A DNA stretch of 50,389 nucleotides, taken from the NCBI RefSeq assembly GCF_007989085.1, contig NZ_BJVJ01000046.1, positions 1 through 50,389 on the forward strand, read 5' to 3'. Shown one piece after another: positions 38,335 to 46,881 of this stretch. Positions within the stretch are counted from its first letter, which is position 1, and every line of letters begins with the position of its first letter. The translations under genes were made by a program, and so were the position numbers. Source of the stretch: Pseudonocardia sulfidoxydans NBRC 16205. GTDB lineage: Bacteria; Actinomycetota; Actinomycetes; Mycobacteriales; Pseudonocardiaceae. Under the pieces are notes generated by a model. The model was not told the origin of the DNA. It made no database searches and worked only from the letters and a program-made list of their open reading frames with translations.

Positions 38335-38637
38335 TCAGGCCTCGCCGAGCGCCTCGTCGATCCGCTCGACCTTCGCCGTCAGCTGATCTGTGTACCCGGG
38401 CCGGATGTCGGCCTTGAGCACCAGACTCACCCGGCTCGACCGCGCCTGCACGGCCTCGACGGCCCGCTTCACGACGTCCATCGCCTCGTCCCAGGTCTCG
38501 GCCTCGATCGTGGTGAACATCGACGTCGTCTCGTGCGGCAGGCCGGACTCCCGCACGACCCGCACCGCCTCCGCCACCACCTCGGCCACGCTGTCGGAAC
38601 CCCCACCGGACGGCGCCACACTGAATGCCACGAGCAT
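38335..38637 (-). CDS. thiamine-binding-like small protein (MTH1187/YkoF family)
   Basis: 100 residues from ATG 38637. MLVAFSVAPSG at the N-terminus, SGLPHETTSMFTTIEAETWDEAMDVVKRAVEAV in the middle and SLVLKADIRPGYTDQL near the end are the MTH1187/DUF77 ferredoxin-like fold. Members form tetramers; YkoF binds thiamine, and the rest are of uncertain role. It is convergent to the small membrane-protein gene. Confidence 0.88.
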   Translation of the reverse strand: MLVAFSVAPSGGGSDSVAEVVAEAVRVVRESGLPHETTSMFTTIEAETWDEAMDVVKRAVEAVQARSSRVSLVLKADIRPGYTDQLTAKVERIDEALGEA

Positions 38638-38763
38638 GAGCGCAGCCTGCCGCACCGGCGGCAGGCCCGCGAGGCCGGTCGGTGCGGCTCACACCGGCCG
38701 GGATCAGCGCGCACCCGACCACGCCGTAGCTGATCACTGCCCTGCACGCACCCATGACACTGC

Positions 38764-38769
38764 TAGCGT
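38764..38769 (+). promoter_or_regulatory. leaderless -10 box (TAGCGT) of marR-like gene
   Basis: TAGCGT ends 8 nt before the ATG at 38778. The next bases, GCCTGGTCATG, are identical to those at the epimerase start (43326-43336). Confidence 0.5.
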
Positions 38770-38777
38770 GCCTGGTC

Positions 38778-39281
38778 ATGGTGTCGCGCGATCCGCTTCC
38801 GTTCGACCCGATCGAGCGCGCGGCCGAACTGTGGGAGGCGCGGATCGGGCCGTCGGGCACGATGGCCGCGGTCACGAGCGTCATGCGTGTGCAGCAGATC
38901 CTGCTCTCCGCCGTCGACGCGGCGCTGAAGCCCCACGGTCTGACCTTCGCCCGGTACGAGGCACTCGTCCTGCTCTCCTTCGCACGCAGGAGCAGCCTCC
39001 CGATGCGCGTCATGGGTGAACGGCTCCAACTGCACCCGACGAGCGTCACCAACATCGTCGACCGCCTCCAGGCCGACGGCCTCGTCCGCCGCGTGCCGCA
39101 CCCCACCGACCGCCGCGCGACGCTCGTGGAGATCACCGAGGACGGCCTGAACCGGCTCGCCGACGCCACGAAGTCGGTCACCGACGACGACTTCGGCCTC
39201 CGCGGCCTCGACGCGGGCGAGAGCAAGCAGCTCACCACCCTGCTCGGCCAGGTGCGCCGCGCCGTCGGCGACTTCGACTGA
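38778..39281 (+). CDS. MarR-family transcriptional regulator
   Basis: 167 residues from ATG 38778. The winged HTH is seen as GLTFARYEALVLLSFARRSSLPMRVMGERLQLHPTSVTNIVDRLQADGLVRRVPHPTDRRATLVEITEDGLNRL (about 53-125), with dimerisation helices on both sides. The DRRA wing motif is intact. The ligand is unknown. In mycobacteria and streptomycetes similar MarR genes adjoin fatty-acid or ethylmalonyl-CoA genes; here the acyl-CoA cluster begins 1.6 kb downstream. Confidence 0.92.
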   Translation: MVSRDPLPFDPIERAAELWEARIGPSGTMAAVTSVMRVQQILLSAVDAALKPHGLTFARYEALVLLSFARRSSLPMRVMGERLQLHPTSVTNIVDRLQADGLVRRVPHPTDRRATLVEITEDGLNRLADATKSVTDDDFGLRGLDAGESKQLTTLLGQVRRAVGDFD

Positions 39282-39633
39282 CCCCGGCGTGACTCGACCT
39301 TCCTGACGCCCGAGCAGCGGCGTCGGGTACGTCGTCCCGGCGCCAGGAACGGCGTCACGCCCTTCACCTGCGACCGGTCCGCCGCCGCCCGGGGCGGCCG
39401 TCCCGCGATCGACGGCGGGGCCGATCCGCGCCCGGGCCGGGGGCGTGCCTGTCGGGACCCGGCCAGGCCCGCATGGTGCGCCGGCCCGCAGCCGCGCGCC
39501 GCCCCCTGCCCTGCAGCCGGCCCGCACCGTAGCCGGCCGCGAGCCCGCTGCCGACCGAGCTCGCGATCACGTACACCGAACACGCCGTCACACCCACCGT
39601 GCCTCCGTCCCGCGACGGCCCAACCACATCGCC

Positions 39634-39663
39634 GTCAACTCTCATCGACTCAACAGAGTTGAC
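39634..39663. promoter_or_regulatory. inverted repeat GTCAACTCT-N12-AGAGTTGAC, candidate operator
   Basis: Perfect 9-bp arms at 39634-39642 and 39655-39663. The right arm contains most of the TTGACA -35 hexamer of the XRE regulator, so a bound repressor would block polymerase. Autoregulation is the simplest reading. Confidence 0.6.
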
Positions 39664-39687
39664 AGTAGCCGCCGACCCCGACAAGAT
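39659..39687 (+). promoter_or_regulatory. housekeeping-type promoter TTGACA-N17-CAAGAT of XRE regulator
   Basis: A consensus -35 (39659-39664) and a -10 (39682-39687) are separated by the optimal 17 bp. The -10 ends 7 nt before GTG 39695, so the mRNA should be leaderless and start on the GTG. This sets the start codon. Confidence 0.65.
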
Positions 39688-39694
39688 CGTCGCC

Positions 39695-40828
39695 GTGAAG
39701 GCCGAGGAGATCGGAAGCGCGCTGCGGGCCGAGCGCGCCGCTCGTGGGTGGTCGCTGTCGGATGCCGCCCGCGAGATCGGCGTGCTCGCGGCGCGCACGG
39801 GCCGGCGGGTGGCGTCGACCGGCAGCCTGCGCACCCAGCTGTCACGCTGGGAGAACGGCCGCGTCACCGCCGACGCCGACTCGCTCGCCCTGCTCGCGGA
39901 GCTGTACGAGACGCCGGAGCTGCGTGCCGACCGGCAGGATCCCGCCGGCGCTCCGATGGCATCGCCCGCCGAAAGACTGCGCGCGGCCCTCACGCGAGCA
40001 GCCGCGGTCGACGACGCGACACTCCACCTGTTGCGGGCGCAGCTCGCGGTCAACGCCGAGCTCGACGCCACGCTCGGCGCCGCCGGCGCGGGACAGGCGG
40101 TGGCGGCTGCGATCGAGCAGCTCGACGCGACGTCGGTCCACACGGTCGACCCGCGCCGCCGCCGTGCGGTCGCCGAGCTCCTGGCACAGGCGGCACTGCT
40201 GGGCGGCTGGCAGGCGCTCGACCAGGACGAGCCCGACGTCGCCTTCACCCGCCATCGCGTGGCGCTCGATGCCGCCCGGCTCGCCGACGCCCCGGCCCTG
40301 ACCGGCCAGGCGCTGGCCGGGTGCGCATCGGCGCTGCTCGCCGTGGGCCTGCCCGCGGAGGCCGAGGCGGTTCTCGCCGAGGCGCCTGCCTCGGGTGCCG
40401 GCGCGGCCTGGGTACGGATCGCCCACGCGGAGATCCGGATGTCGTGCGGCGAGCGCGACGACGCGACCCGCCTGTACGACGACGCCGCGACGTTCGCGCC
40501 CGCAGGTGAGGCCGCCGGCGACGGGGACAGACCTGTCCCGTGGCGTCCGGGCGTCGTCCCTGCGACGGCCGCACCGCCGATCGCACGCCGGCGGGGCGCT
40601 GCTCTCGCCCCCTACGACGACGCCGCGCTGGAACAGCTCCGCGCCGGCGTCGAGGAGCCGGGGCTCCCGGCCCGCGAGCGTGCGCGGCTGCGCACCCAGC
40701 TCGTGCTGGCGCTGGTCGCACGCGGCGTGCGCGCCGAGGCGGAGGAGCAGGCCGGGCGGGCCCGCGCTCTCGCGGGCACGATCGGCTCGCACCGCGAACA
40801 ACGCCTGCTCGACGAGGTGCTCGGATGA
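39695..40828 (+). CDS. XRE-family regulator with C-terminal helical repeat domain
   Basis: 377 residues from GTG 39695. The HTH (EIGSALRAERAARGWSLSDAAREIG...LRTQLSRWENGRVTADADSLALLAELY, residues 5-72) carries an insert of about 15 residues between helix 2 and the recognition helix. Residues 90-377 are Ala/Leu-rich helical hairpins resembling TPR units (ALLGGWQALDQDEPDVAFTRHRVALDAARLADAP), as in actinobacterial regulators that sense peptides or small effectors. Convergent with meaB, whose stop is 29 nt away. Targets unknown. Confidence 0.82.
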   Translation: MKAEEIGSALRAERAARGWSLSDAAREIGVLAARTGRRVASTGSLRTQLSRWENGRVTADADSLALLAELYETPELRADRQDPAGAPMASPAERLRAALTRAAAVDDATLHLLRAQLAVNAELDATLGAAGAGQAVAAAIEQLDATSVHTVDPRRRRAVAELLAQAALLGGWQALDQDEPDVAFTRHRVALDAARLADAPALTGQALAGCASALLAVGLPAEAEAVLAEAPASGAGAAWVRIAHAEIRMSCGERDDATRLYDDAATFAPAGEAAGDGDRPVPWRPGVVPATAAPPIARRRGAALAPYDDAALEQLRAGVEEPGLPARERARLRTQLVLALVARGVRAEAEEQAGRARALAGTIGSHREQRLLDEVLG

Positions 40829-40856
40829 GCATCGCGTGGATCGGCGTGCGGTGGGC

Positions 40857-41771
40857 TCAGCCCCGTCCGTCGGCCCCGAGCGCCTCGATCAGCGCGTCGG
40901 CGGCGGCGTACGGGTCGAGCTCCCCCGATCCGACGCGAGCGGCGAGCGTCGGGAGCGCGGCCGCGCCCCCGAGGTCGCCGAGGCGGTCCTGGAGCCTGCG
41001 CAGGGCGACGGCCTGGATCTCGGCCTCGGCACGCCTGGTGCGCCTGCGGGCGCCCTCACCGCTGCGGTCGAGCCAGTCACGGTGGGCGTCGACGGCCTCG
41101 ACGAGCTTGTCGATGCCCTCGGCGCGTGCGGCGACGGTGCGCACGATCGGACGCGTCCAACGTTCCTGCACGTCGCCCCCGTCAGCGGCGTCGGTGCGCG
41201 CGCCGAGCGAGACCATGTACCGCAGGTCGCGGACGGTCTGGGCGGCGCCGTCGCGGTCCGCCTTGTTCACCACGAGCACGTCGGCGATCTCGAGGATCCC
41301 GGCCTTGGCGGCCTGGATGCCGTCGCCCATGCCGGGGGCCAGCAGCACGAGCGTCGTGTCGGCGAGCCCGACGACCTCGATCTCCGACTGCCCGACGCCG
41401 ACGGTCTCGACGAGCACGACGTCGCAGCCGGCAGCGTCGAGCACGCGCAACGCCTGCGGGGTCGACCAGGCGAGACCGCCGAGCTTGCCCCGCGTCGCCA
41501 TGGAGCGGATGAACACGCCGTCGTCGGTGGCGTGCTCGCCCATGCGCACGCGGTCGCCGAGCAGCGCCCCGCCGGAGAACGGCGAGGACGGGTCGACGGC
41601 GAGCACCCCGACCCGGCGGTCGCGGGCACGCAGCGCCCCGACCAGGGCCGACGTGGTCGTCGACTTCCCGACGCCGGGCGAGCCCGTGATCCCGACGATC
41701 TGTGCCCGGCCGGTGTGCGGCGCGAGCGCCTCGACGGCCTCGCGCAGCTGCGGGCCGTCGTTCTCGACCAT
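40857..41771 (-). CDS. meaB: methylmalonyl-CoA mutase-associated G-protein chaperone MeaB
   Basis: 304 residues from ATG 41771. GITGSPGVGKSTTTSALVGALRARDRRVGVLAVDPSSPFSGGALLGDRVRM holds the P-loop and Mg site. VFIRSMATRGKLGGL, VVLVETVGVGQSEIEV and VVNKADRDGA complete the G-domain. It loads and protects the cobalamin cofactor of methylmalonyl-CoA or ethylmalonyl-CoA mutase. The family's usual N-terminal helix is encoded upstream in the same frame (RDLVARARRGEARAVSLLIS) but lacks an ATG, GTG or TTG; CTG at 41852 would supply it. It lies 118 nt after the thiolase gene in the same direction. No mutase gene is in the window. Confidence 0.92.
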   Translation of the reverse strand: MVENDGPQLREAVEALAPHTGRAQIVGITGSPGVGKSTTTSALVGALRARDRRVGVLAVDPSSPFSGGALLGDRVRMGEHATDDGVFIRSMATRGKLGGLAWSTPQALRVLDAAGCDVVLVETVGVGQSEIEVVGLADTTLVLLAPGMGDGIQAAKAGILEIADVLVVNKADRDGAAQTVRDLRYMVSLGARTDAADGGDVQERWTRPIVRTVAARAEGIDKLVEAVDAHRDWLDRSGEGARRRTRRAEAEIQAVALRRLQDRLGDLGGAAALPTLAARVGSGELDPYAAADALIEALGADGRG

Positions 41772-41889
41772 CGAGATGAGCAGCGAGACCGCCCGCGCCT
41801 CGCCGCGCCGCGCGCGGGCGACGAGGTCGCGGGGGTCGTGTCGTGGGCTCAGCGGTGCCGCCGGGTCGCGCCGGGATCGGTCGCGCGCG

Positions 41890-43080
41890 TCAGGACGCCG
41901 CGGGCACGCGGACGATCAGGGCGTCGCCCTGGCCGCCGCCACCGCACAGTGCGGCCGCGCCGACGCCGCCGCCCCGGCGGCGCAGCTCGAGCGCGAGGTG
42001 CAGCGCGATGCGGGCACCGGACATGCCGATCGGGTGGCCCAACGCGATGGCACCGCCGTTGACGTTGACCTTGTCCTCGGAGATGCCGAGCTTGCGGGCC
42101 GACACGACGCCGACGGCCGCGAAGGCCTCGTTGATCTCGACGAGGTCGAGGTCGGCGGGGTCGATGCCCTCCTTCGTGCAGGCCTTCGCGATGGCGTTGG
42201 CGGGCTGCTCGTGCAGGCTCGCGTCCGGGCCGGCGACGACGCCGTGGGCGCCGATCTCGGCGAGCCAGGTCAGGCCGAGCTCTTCGGCCTTGGCCTTGCT
42301 CATGACCACGACGGCGGCCGCGCCGTCGGAGATCTGCGAGGCGGAGCCGGCGGTGATGGTGCCGTCGGAGGAGAAGGCGGGCCGCAGCTTGGCCAGGCTC
42401 TCCACGGTGGTCTCGGCGCGGATGCCCTCGTCGGTGGAGAACACCACCGGGTCCCCCTTGCGCTGCGGGATCTCGACGGGCGCGATCTCCTCGGCGAAGA
42501 CGCCGTCCATGGTGGCCTTGGCGGCACGCTGGTGCGAGCGCGCGGCGAACTCGTCCTGGTCGGCGCGCGAGAGCTCGTAGCGGGCGTTGTACTTCTCGGT
42601 GGACGCACCCATGGCGACCTGGTCGAAGGCGCAGAACAGGCCGTCGTAGGACATGTGGTCCTGCATGGTGACGTCGCCGAACTTGTAGCCCTCGCGCGAC
42701 TTGGCGAGCAGGTGCGGGGCCTGCGTCATCGACTCCTGTCCACCCGCGACGACGATGTCGTACTCGCCGGCGCGGATGAGCTGGTCGGCCAGGGCGATCG
42801 AGTCGATGCCCGACAGACAGACCTTGTTGATCGTGAGGGCGGGGACGTCCATCGGGATGCCGGCGGCGACGGCCGCCTGACGGGCGGGGATCTGACCGGC
42901 GCCCGCGGTGAGGACCTGGCCCATGATCACGTAGTCGACCGTGTCGGGGGCGACGCCGGCGCGCTCGAGCGCCGCCTTGATCGCGATGCCTCCCAGCTGG
43001 GCCCCGGAGAAGCCCTTGAGGGAACCGAGCAAGCGCCCCATCGGGGTGCGGGCACCGGCGACGATCACGGATCCGGACAC
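41890..43080 (-). CDS. acetyl-CoA C-acetyltransferase (thiolase), FadA4-like
   Basis: 396 residues from GTG 43080 with GGAGG about 8 nt upstream. Nucleophile Cys88 in TINKVCLSG, then EINEAFAAV, the catalytic His in [11 protein letters not shown] and the acid/base Cys in [12 protein letters not shown] are all present. [17 protein letters not shown] is typical of biosynthetic thiolases that condense two acetyl-CoA. In M. tuberculosis fadA4 (Rv1323) also lies between the methylmalonyl-CoA epimerase and thioredoxin/glgB genes. It would start the acetoacetyl-CoA to crotonyl-CoA sequence used by the reductase encoded downstream. Divergent from the epimerase gene. Confidence 0.94.
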   Translation of the reverse strand: MSGSVIVAGARTPMGRLLGSLKGFSGAQLGGIAIKAALERAGVAPDTVDYVIMGQVLTAGAGQIPARQAAVAAGIPMDVPALTINKVCLSGIDSIALADQLIRAGEYDIVVAGGQESMTQAPHLLAKSREGYKFGDVTMQDHMSYDGLFCAFDQVAMGASTEKYNARYELSRADQDEFAARSHQRAAKATMDGVFAEEIAPVEIPQRKGDPVVFSTDEGIRAETTVESLAKLRPAFSSDGTITAGSASQISDGAAAVVVMSKAKAEELGLTWLAEIGAHGVVAGPDASLHEQPANAIAKACTKEGIDPADLDLVEINEAFAAVGVVSARKLGISEDKVNVNGGAIALGHPIGMSGARIALHLALELRRRGGGVGAAALCGGGGQGDALIVRVPAAS

Positions 43081-43319
43081 GGAAGACCTCCAGCGACTGC
43101 GGCGACGAAGCAGTGGACGATTGACGGCGTTCTACGGCCGACTGGTCGACCGGGGACGCACTGCCGCACCAGGTGCGGCCCCGTGTCCCGGCGTTGCGGC
43201 GTGGCCCGCGAGAGCCGCGCCGACGGCGGGACCTCCCACGGACCATACCTGCCGATCCGGGCTTTCGAACCTGTCGGAACGGATGAGGCGGTGAGAGCCC
43301 GAACACGCCGTCCTGCAGC

Positions 43320-43325
43320 TACATT
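43320..43325 (+). promoter_or_regulatory. leaderless -10 box (TACATT) of epimerase gene
   Basis: TACATT ends 8 nt before the ATG at 43334. Confidence 0.5.
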
Positions 43326-43333
43326 GCCTGGTC

Positions 43334-43789
43334 ATGACAGCAGACACGACCGGCATCGGCGCTCTCGTGACCTCGGTGGACCACGTCGGCATCGCCGTGG
43401 CCGATCTCGACGAGGCGATCGCCTGGTACCGGGACAACCTGGGGCTGGAGGCGGTTCACGTCGAGACGAACGAGGAGCAGGGGGTCCGCGAGGCCATGCT
43501 TTCCGCCCCTGGCGACTCCGGCACCCAGATCCAGCTCCTGGCCCCGCTGAACGAGCGGTCGACGATCGCCAAGTTCCTCGACCGCAACGGCCCCGGCCTG
43601 CAGCAGCTGGCCTACCGGGTGCGCGACATCGACGCGGCAGGGGCGGCACTGCGGGCGAAGGGCCTGCGGCTGCTCTACGACGAGCCGCGCAACGGCACGG
43701 CGGGCTCGCGGGTCAACTTCGTGCACCCCAAGGACGCGGGTGGTGTGCTGGTGGAGCTGGTCGAACCGGCCGCGGACGCCCACCACTAG
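43334..43789 (+). CDS. mce: methylmalonyl-CoA epimerase (VOC superfamily)
   Basis: 151 residues from ATG 43334. SVDHVGIAVADLDEAIAWYRDNLGLEAVHVE is the first VOC module with the metal His. IQLLAPLNERSTIAKFL carries the Gln ligand. GPGLQQLAYRVRDIDAA has Gln at the site that is His in the Propionibacterium enzyme, a form I recall from other actinobacteria. VLVELVEP gives the Glu ligand. It interconverts (2R)- and (2S)-methylmalonyl-CoA. It pairs with the divergent thiolase, as Rv1322A does with Rv1323. Confidence 0.93.
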   Translation: MTADTTGIGALVTSVDHVGIAVADLDEAIAWYRDNLGLEAVHVETNEEQGVREAMLSAPGDSGTQIQLLAPLNERSTIAKFLDRNGPGLQQLAYRVRDIDAAGAALRAKGLRLLYDEPRNGTAGSRVNFVHPKDAGGVLVELVEPAADAHH

Positions 43790-43966
43790 GACCGGCGGCG
43801 CCGGCGTCCCGGACGCGGCCACGAGCCGCTCCGGGCGCGGCGCACGCCTGCGCACGGCTCTTCCTGCCTGCGGAGATGCGTCCGCGGGACCGCGGTCGCG
43901 CCGGAGCGGCCGGAACGTGGCGTCGGCCACCCTCGGGGGGTCGACCAGGCACGCGGCTGTTGTCGA

Positions 43967-43972
43967 TTGACA
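43967..43972 (+). promoter_or_regulatory. TTGACA -35-like element upstream of ccr
   Basis: A perfect -35 hexamer lies in a locally AT-rich patch 78 nt before the ccr start. No good -10 is found at 16-19 bp spacing (nearest is GGGATA/GGATAC at 43990-43996), so it may be a weak or activator-dependent promoter. Confidence 0.3.
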
Positions 43973-44049
43973 TAGTTATCGCTACCTTCGGGATACCAAG
44001 CGGCAGCGGTACGCGGTGCCGGACACGACTCAGCCACCGGAGGCAGGCC

Positions 44050-45381
44050 GTGAAGGAGATTCTCGAGGCGGTTCTCGCCGAGCAGTACGACGCCATCGGC
44101 TCGCTGCCGGTACCAGAGGACTACCGCGCCGTCACCGTCCACAAGGACGAGCAGACGATGTTCGAGGGCATCGCGACCAAGGACAAGGACCCGCGCAAGA
44201 GCCTGCACGTCGACCAGGTCGCCACCCCGGAGCTGGGCCCGGGCGAGGCGCTCGTCGCGGTCATGGCCAGCGCGATCAACTACAACACCGTCTGGACCTC
44301 GATCTTCGAGCCGGTGTCGACGTTCGGGTTCCTCGAGCGCTACGGCCGCATGTCGCCGCTGGCCTCGCGCCACGACCTGCCCTATCACGTGGTCGGCTCC
44401 GACCTGGCCGGCGTCGTCGTGCGCACCGGCCCCGGCGTCAACGCGTGGAAGCCGGGCGACCGCGTCGTGGCGCACTGTCTGTCGGTCGAGCTCGAGAGCC
44501 CCGACGGGCACGGCGACACGATGATGGACCCCGAGCAGCGCATCTGGGGTTTCGAGACCAACTTCGGCGGCCTCGCCGACCTGGCGCTGGTGAAGTCCAA
44601 CCAGCTCATGCCGATGCCCGAGCACCTGAGCTGGGAGGAGGCCGCCAGCCCCGGCCTGGTCAACTCGACCGCCTACCGGCAGCTGGTGTCGCGCAACGGT
44701 GCTGACATGAAGCAGGGCGACACCGTGCTGATCTGGGGGGCGTCGGGCGGGCTCGGCTCGTACGCGACGCAGTTCGCCCTCAACGGCGGCGCGACCCCGG
44801 TGTGCGTCGTCTCGTCGCCGGAGAAGGCCGAGATCTGCCGCAAGATGGGCGCGGAGCTGGTCATCGACCGCAACGCCGAGGGCTACCGGTTCTGGAAGGA
44901 CGAGCACACCCAGGACCAGAAGGAGTGGCGGCGCTTCGGCAAGAAGATCCGCGAGCTCACCGGCGGCGACGACCCGGACATCGTGTTCGAGCACCCGGGC
45001 CGCGAGACCTTCGGCGCGAGCGTGTACGTGGCGCGCAAGGGCGGCACGATCGTGACGTGCGCGTCCACGTCGGGCTACGAGCACCAGTACGACAACCGCT
45101 ACCTGTGGATGAACCTCAAGCGGATCGTCGGCTCGCACTTCGCCAACTACCGCGAGGCGTGGGAGGCCAACCGGCTGGTCGCGAAGGGACTGGTGCACCC
45201 CACCCTGTCTCGGGTCTACCCGCTCACCGAGACCGGGCAGGCGGCGCTCGACGTCCACCACAACCGCCACCAGGGCAAGGTCGGCGTTCTGTGCCTGTCC
45301 CCCGAGGAGGGCCTCGGCGTGGTCGACCACGACAAGCGCGCTCAGCACATCGACGCGATCAACCGGTTCCGCGGGGTCTGA
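44050..45381 (+). CDS. ccr: crotonyl-CoA carboxylase/reductase
   Basis: 443 residues from GTG 44050, with GGAGG 6 nt upstream. A medium-chain dehydrogenase/reductase with NADPH motif IWGASGGLGSYATQ (about 228-241). The four residues reported to bind CO2 in the Kitasatospora enzyme (Asn81, Phe170, Glu171, His365) occur here as Asn79, Phe168, Glu169 and His363, a uniform shift of two. It reductively carboxylates crotonyl-CoA to (2S)-ethylmalonyl-CoA. With thiolase, 3-hydroxyacyl-CoA dehydrogenase, epimerase and MeaB nearby, it indicates an ethylmalonyl-CoA pathway or an extender-unit supply for polyketides. Confidence 0.95.
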   Translation: MKEILEAVLAEQYDAIGSLPVPEDYRAVTVHKDEQTMFEGIATKDKDPRKSLHVDQVATPELGPGEALVAVMASAINYNTVWTSIFEPVSTFGFLERYGRMSPLASRHDLPYHVVGSDLAGVVVRTGPGVNAWKPGDRVVAHCLSVELESPDGHGDTMMDPEQRIWGFETNFGGLADLALVKSNQLMPMPEHLSWEEAASPGLVNSTAYRQLVSRNGADMKQGDTVLIWGASGGLGSYATQFALNGGATPVCVVSSPEKAEICRKMGAELVIDRNAEGYRFWKDEHTQDQKEWRRFGKKIRELTGGDDPDIVFEHPGRETFGASVYVARKGGTIVTCASTSGYEHQYDNRYLWMNLKRIVGSHFANYREAWEANRLVAKGLVHPTLSRVYPLTETGQAALDVHHNRHQGKVGVLCLSPEEGLGVVDHDKRAQHIDAINRFRGV

Positions 45382-45426
45382 CACCCGGCCCCGGGCGCGA
45401 CGGCCACCGGACGGCCCGTCGCCCGG

Positions 45427-45432
45427 TACGGT
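45427..45432 (+). promoter_or_regulatory. leaderless -10 box (TACGGT) of DivIVA-domain gene
   Basis: TACGGT ends 7 nt before the ATG at 45440. Confidence 0.5.
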
Positions 45433-45439
45433 GACGCGC

Positions 45440-46354
45440 ATGGTGGGTGCCCCCGACCCTCGACGTTCCCCGGCCGGCTTCCGCGTCGCACGTCGCGGAT
45501 ACGACCAGCAGGAGGTCGACACACACCTGCAGCGTGTCGACGCCGACCTGCGCATGGTCGTCGCCGACCGTGACGCGGCCGCGGCCGGCATCACCGAGAT
45601 CACCCGTGAGCTCGACGTGGTGCGCTCGGAGAACGAGGCGCTGCGGTTGCAGGTGCGCAAGCTCTCCGCGCCGCCGCAGGACGTTCAGGGAATGAGCGAG
45701 CGGTTACGGTCGATGCTGCGGCTGGCGCAGGAGGAGGTCGCGGAGATCCGCGCCCGCGCCGACGCCGAGGTCGCGCAGGCCCGCGCCGACACGGAACGCG
45801 ACGCCGGGAGGTTGCTCGCCGACGCTCGCGCGGAAGCGGCGCGGATCGTCGGCGAGGCCCGTGAGGCGGAGGCCGCCGTCGAGGCGCACCGCGTGGCCAC
45901 GGAGGACGACCTGGCGCGTCGCCGAGCGGTCGCCGAGGCCGAGATCCAGGCGGCCGACGACCAGGCCCGCGCCCAGCGCGAGGCCTTGCTGGCCGAGTCG
46001 GAGGAGCGTCGTCGCGCGGTCGACGAGGACTTCACGATCGCGATGAACCAGCGCCGGTCCGAGGCGTTGGCGGCGTTGACGACGGAACGGACCGCGGCGC
46101 AGCGGGAGATCGCGCAACGGCGGGCCGACTCGCAGGACGAGGCGGCGGCGACGCTGTCGCAGGCCCGTCGGCAGGCGCAGGAGATCGTCGCCGACGCCGA
46201 GGCGCACCTGATCGAGCTCACCGCGCTGCGGGGCCGGATCGCCGAGCAGCTCAGCGGGTCGAGGTCCCGTATCGACCAGCTGCTCGAGGTCATCTCGCCG
46301 CTGCACGGGGAGACGGAGCTGCTCGACCGCCGCACGCCGGGTCCGCTCCTCTGA
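45440..46354 (+). CDS. DivIVA-domain coiled-coil protein
   Basis: 304 residues from ATG 45440. FRVARRGYDQQEVDTHLQRVDADLRMVVADRDAA (residues 15-48) is a DivIVA/GpsB-like N-terminal domain. From there to about 290 the chain is almost wholly charged and Ala-rich with heptad patterning (long coiled coil, e.g. ARADAEVAQARADTERDAGRLLADARAEAARIVGEAREAEAAVEAHR given by region 105-150). Such proteins mark cell poles or septa or scaffold the actinobacterial cytoskeleton. It is not Wag31 itself, which is shorter and has a different N-terminus. No link to the acyl-CoA genes is evident. Confidence 0.82.
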   Translation: MVGAPDPRRSPAGFRVARRGYDQQEVDTHLQRVDADLRMVVADRDAAAAGITEITRELDVVRSENEALRLQVRKLSAPPQDVQGMSERLRSMLRLAQEEVAEIRARADAEVAQARADTERDAGRLLADARAEAARIVGEAREAEAAVEAHRVATEDDLARRRAVAEAEIQAADDQARAQREALLAESEERRRAVDEDFTIAMNQRRSEALAALTTERTAAQREIAQRRADSQDEAAATLSQARRQAQEIVADAEAHLIELTALRGRIAEQLSGSRSRIDQLLEVISPLHGETELLDRRTPGPLL

Positions 46355-46413
46355 CCGACGGACCCCGGCTCGCGCCAGGCCCGCTTCACGAGCGACCGCG
46401 GAGCCCGAGCGCG

Positions 46414-46466
46414 GAGCCCGACACCCGGCCGCCGAGCCCGATACCCGGCCGCCGAGCCGACACCGG
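46414..46466. repeat. 20-bp tandem repeat, about 2.6 copies
   Basis: GAGCCCGACACCCGGCCGCC at 46414-46433 is repeated with one change at 46434-46453 and partly at 46454-46466, between the DivIVA-domain gene and the convergent zinc-ribbon gene. A noncoding minisatellite. Confidence 0.75.
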
Positions 46467-46557
46467 ACTGGTCCCGGCACCGCGGCAACCAGTCCGCTGT
46501 CGAACTCGGCGCTGAACCACCGACGGCCATCGGCGCGGCATGCGGGCCGGAGCGCGG

Positions 46558-46875
46558 TCAGCGGCGGCGGCCCGGGCGCCTGCGGTCGCGGGCGTTCCAG
46601 CAGGGCAGGTGCCAGTGCCGGCGCTCGCCGACGGAGCCGTACTCCCCCGCCGGCCAGGTCACGACGTGTGGCGTGCCCGACGGCAGGGTCTGGTCGCAGC
46701 CGGGGCAGCGGTAGTCCTTGACCGACGCGCCGCCGGGGATGTGCCGGACGTGCCAGTCCCCGTCGGTTCCCGACTCGGTGCGGCTCAACGCCGCGGACCC
46801 CAACGGCCGGTGCGGTGCCGCCCACTTCGAGGAGGCCGACGACGCGGCCCGGCGGGGGCGGTTCGCGCGCGGCAC
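46558..46875 (-). CDS. small actinobacterial zinc-ribbon-like protein
   Basis: 105 residues from GTG 46875. A basic N-terminus (MPRANRPRRAASSASSKWAA) precedes YRCPGCDQTLPSGTPHVVTWP and RRHWHLPCWNARDRRRPGRRR. The pattern CPxC...H...HxxC suggests one zinc site. Similar short proteins are widespread in actinobacteria, often annotated as ATP/GTP-binding without evidence. It is a hypothetical protein, possibly nucleic-acid binding from its charge. Confidence 0.78.
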   Translation of the reverse strand: MPRANRPRRAASSASSKWAAPHRPLGSAALSRTESGTDGDWHVRHIPGGASVKDYRCPGCDQTLPSGTPHVVTWPAGEYGSVGERRHWHLPCWNARDRRRPGRRR

Positions 46876-46881
46876 ACCCCG

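Larger units (their letters stand above)
39282..39694. other. 413-nt intergenic region before the XRE regulator
   Basis: The right end holds the regulator's promoter and an inverted repeat. On the minus strand an open frame 39645-39364 (93 codons, ATG) would encode a peptide with one hydrophobic stretch (VGVTACSVYVIASSVGSGLAAGYGAG, given here only to about residue 40 by position 17-42) and an Arg/Pro-rich tail. I cannot support it as a real gene. Nothing else is recognised. Confidence 0.4.

Noticed and set aside
39364..39645. 93-residue minus-strand open frame with one hydrophobic segment
   Set aside because: Its start is buried inside the XRE operator, there is no ribosome site, and most of it is Arg/Pro/Gly-rich; kept only as a remark on the intergenic region.
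40540..45381. 1613-residue plus-strand frame
   Set aside because: Only its last 443 codons (from 44050) encode a protein, Ccr. The rest is antisense to meaB and the thiolase gene and overlaps the epimerase in another frame.
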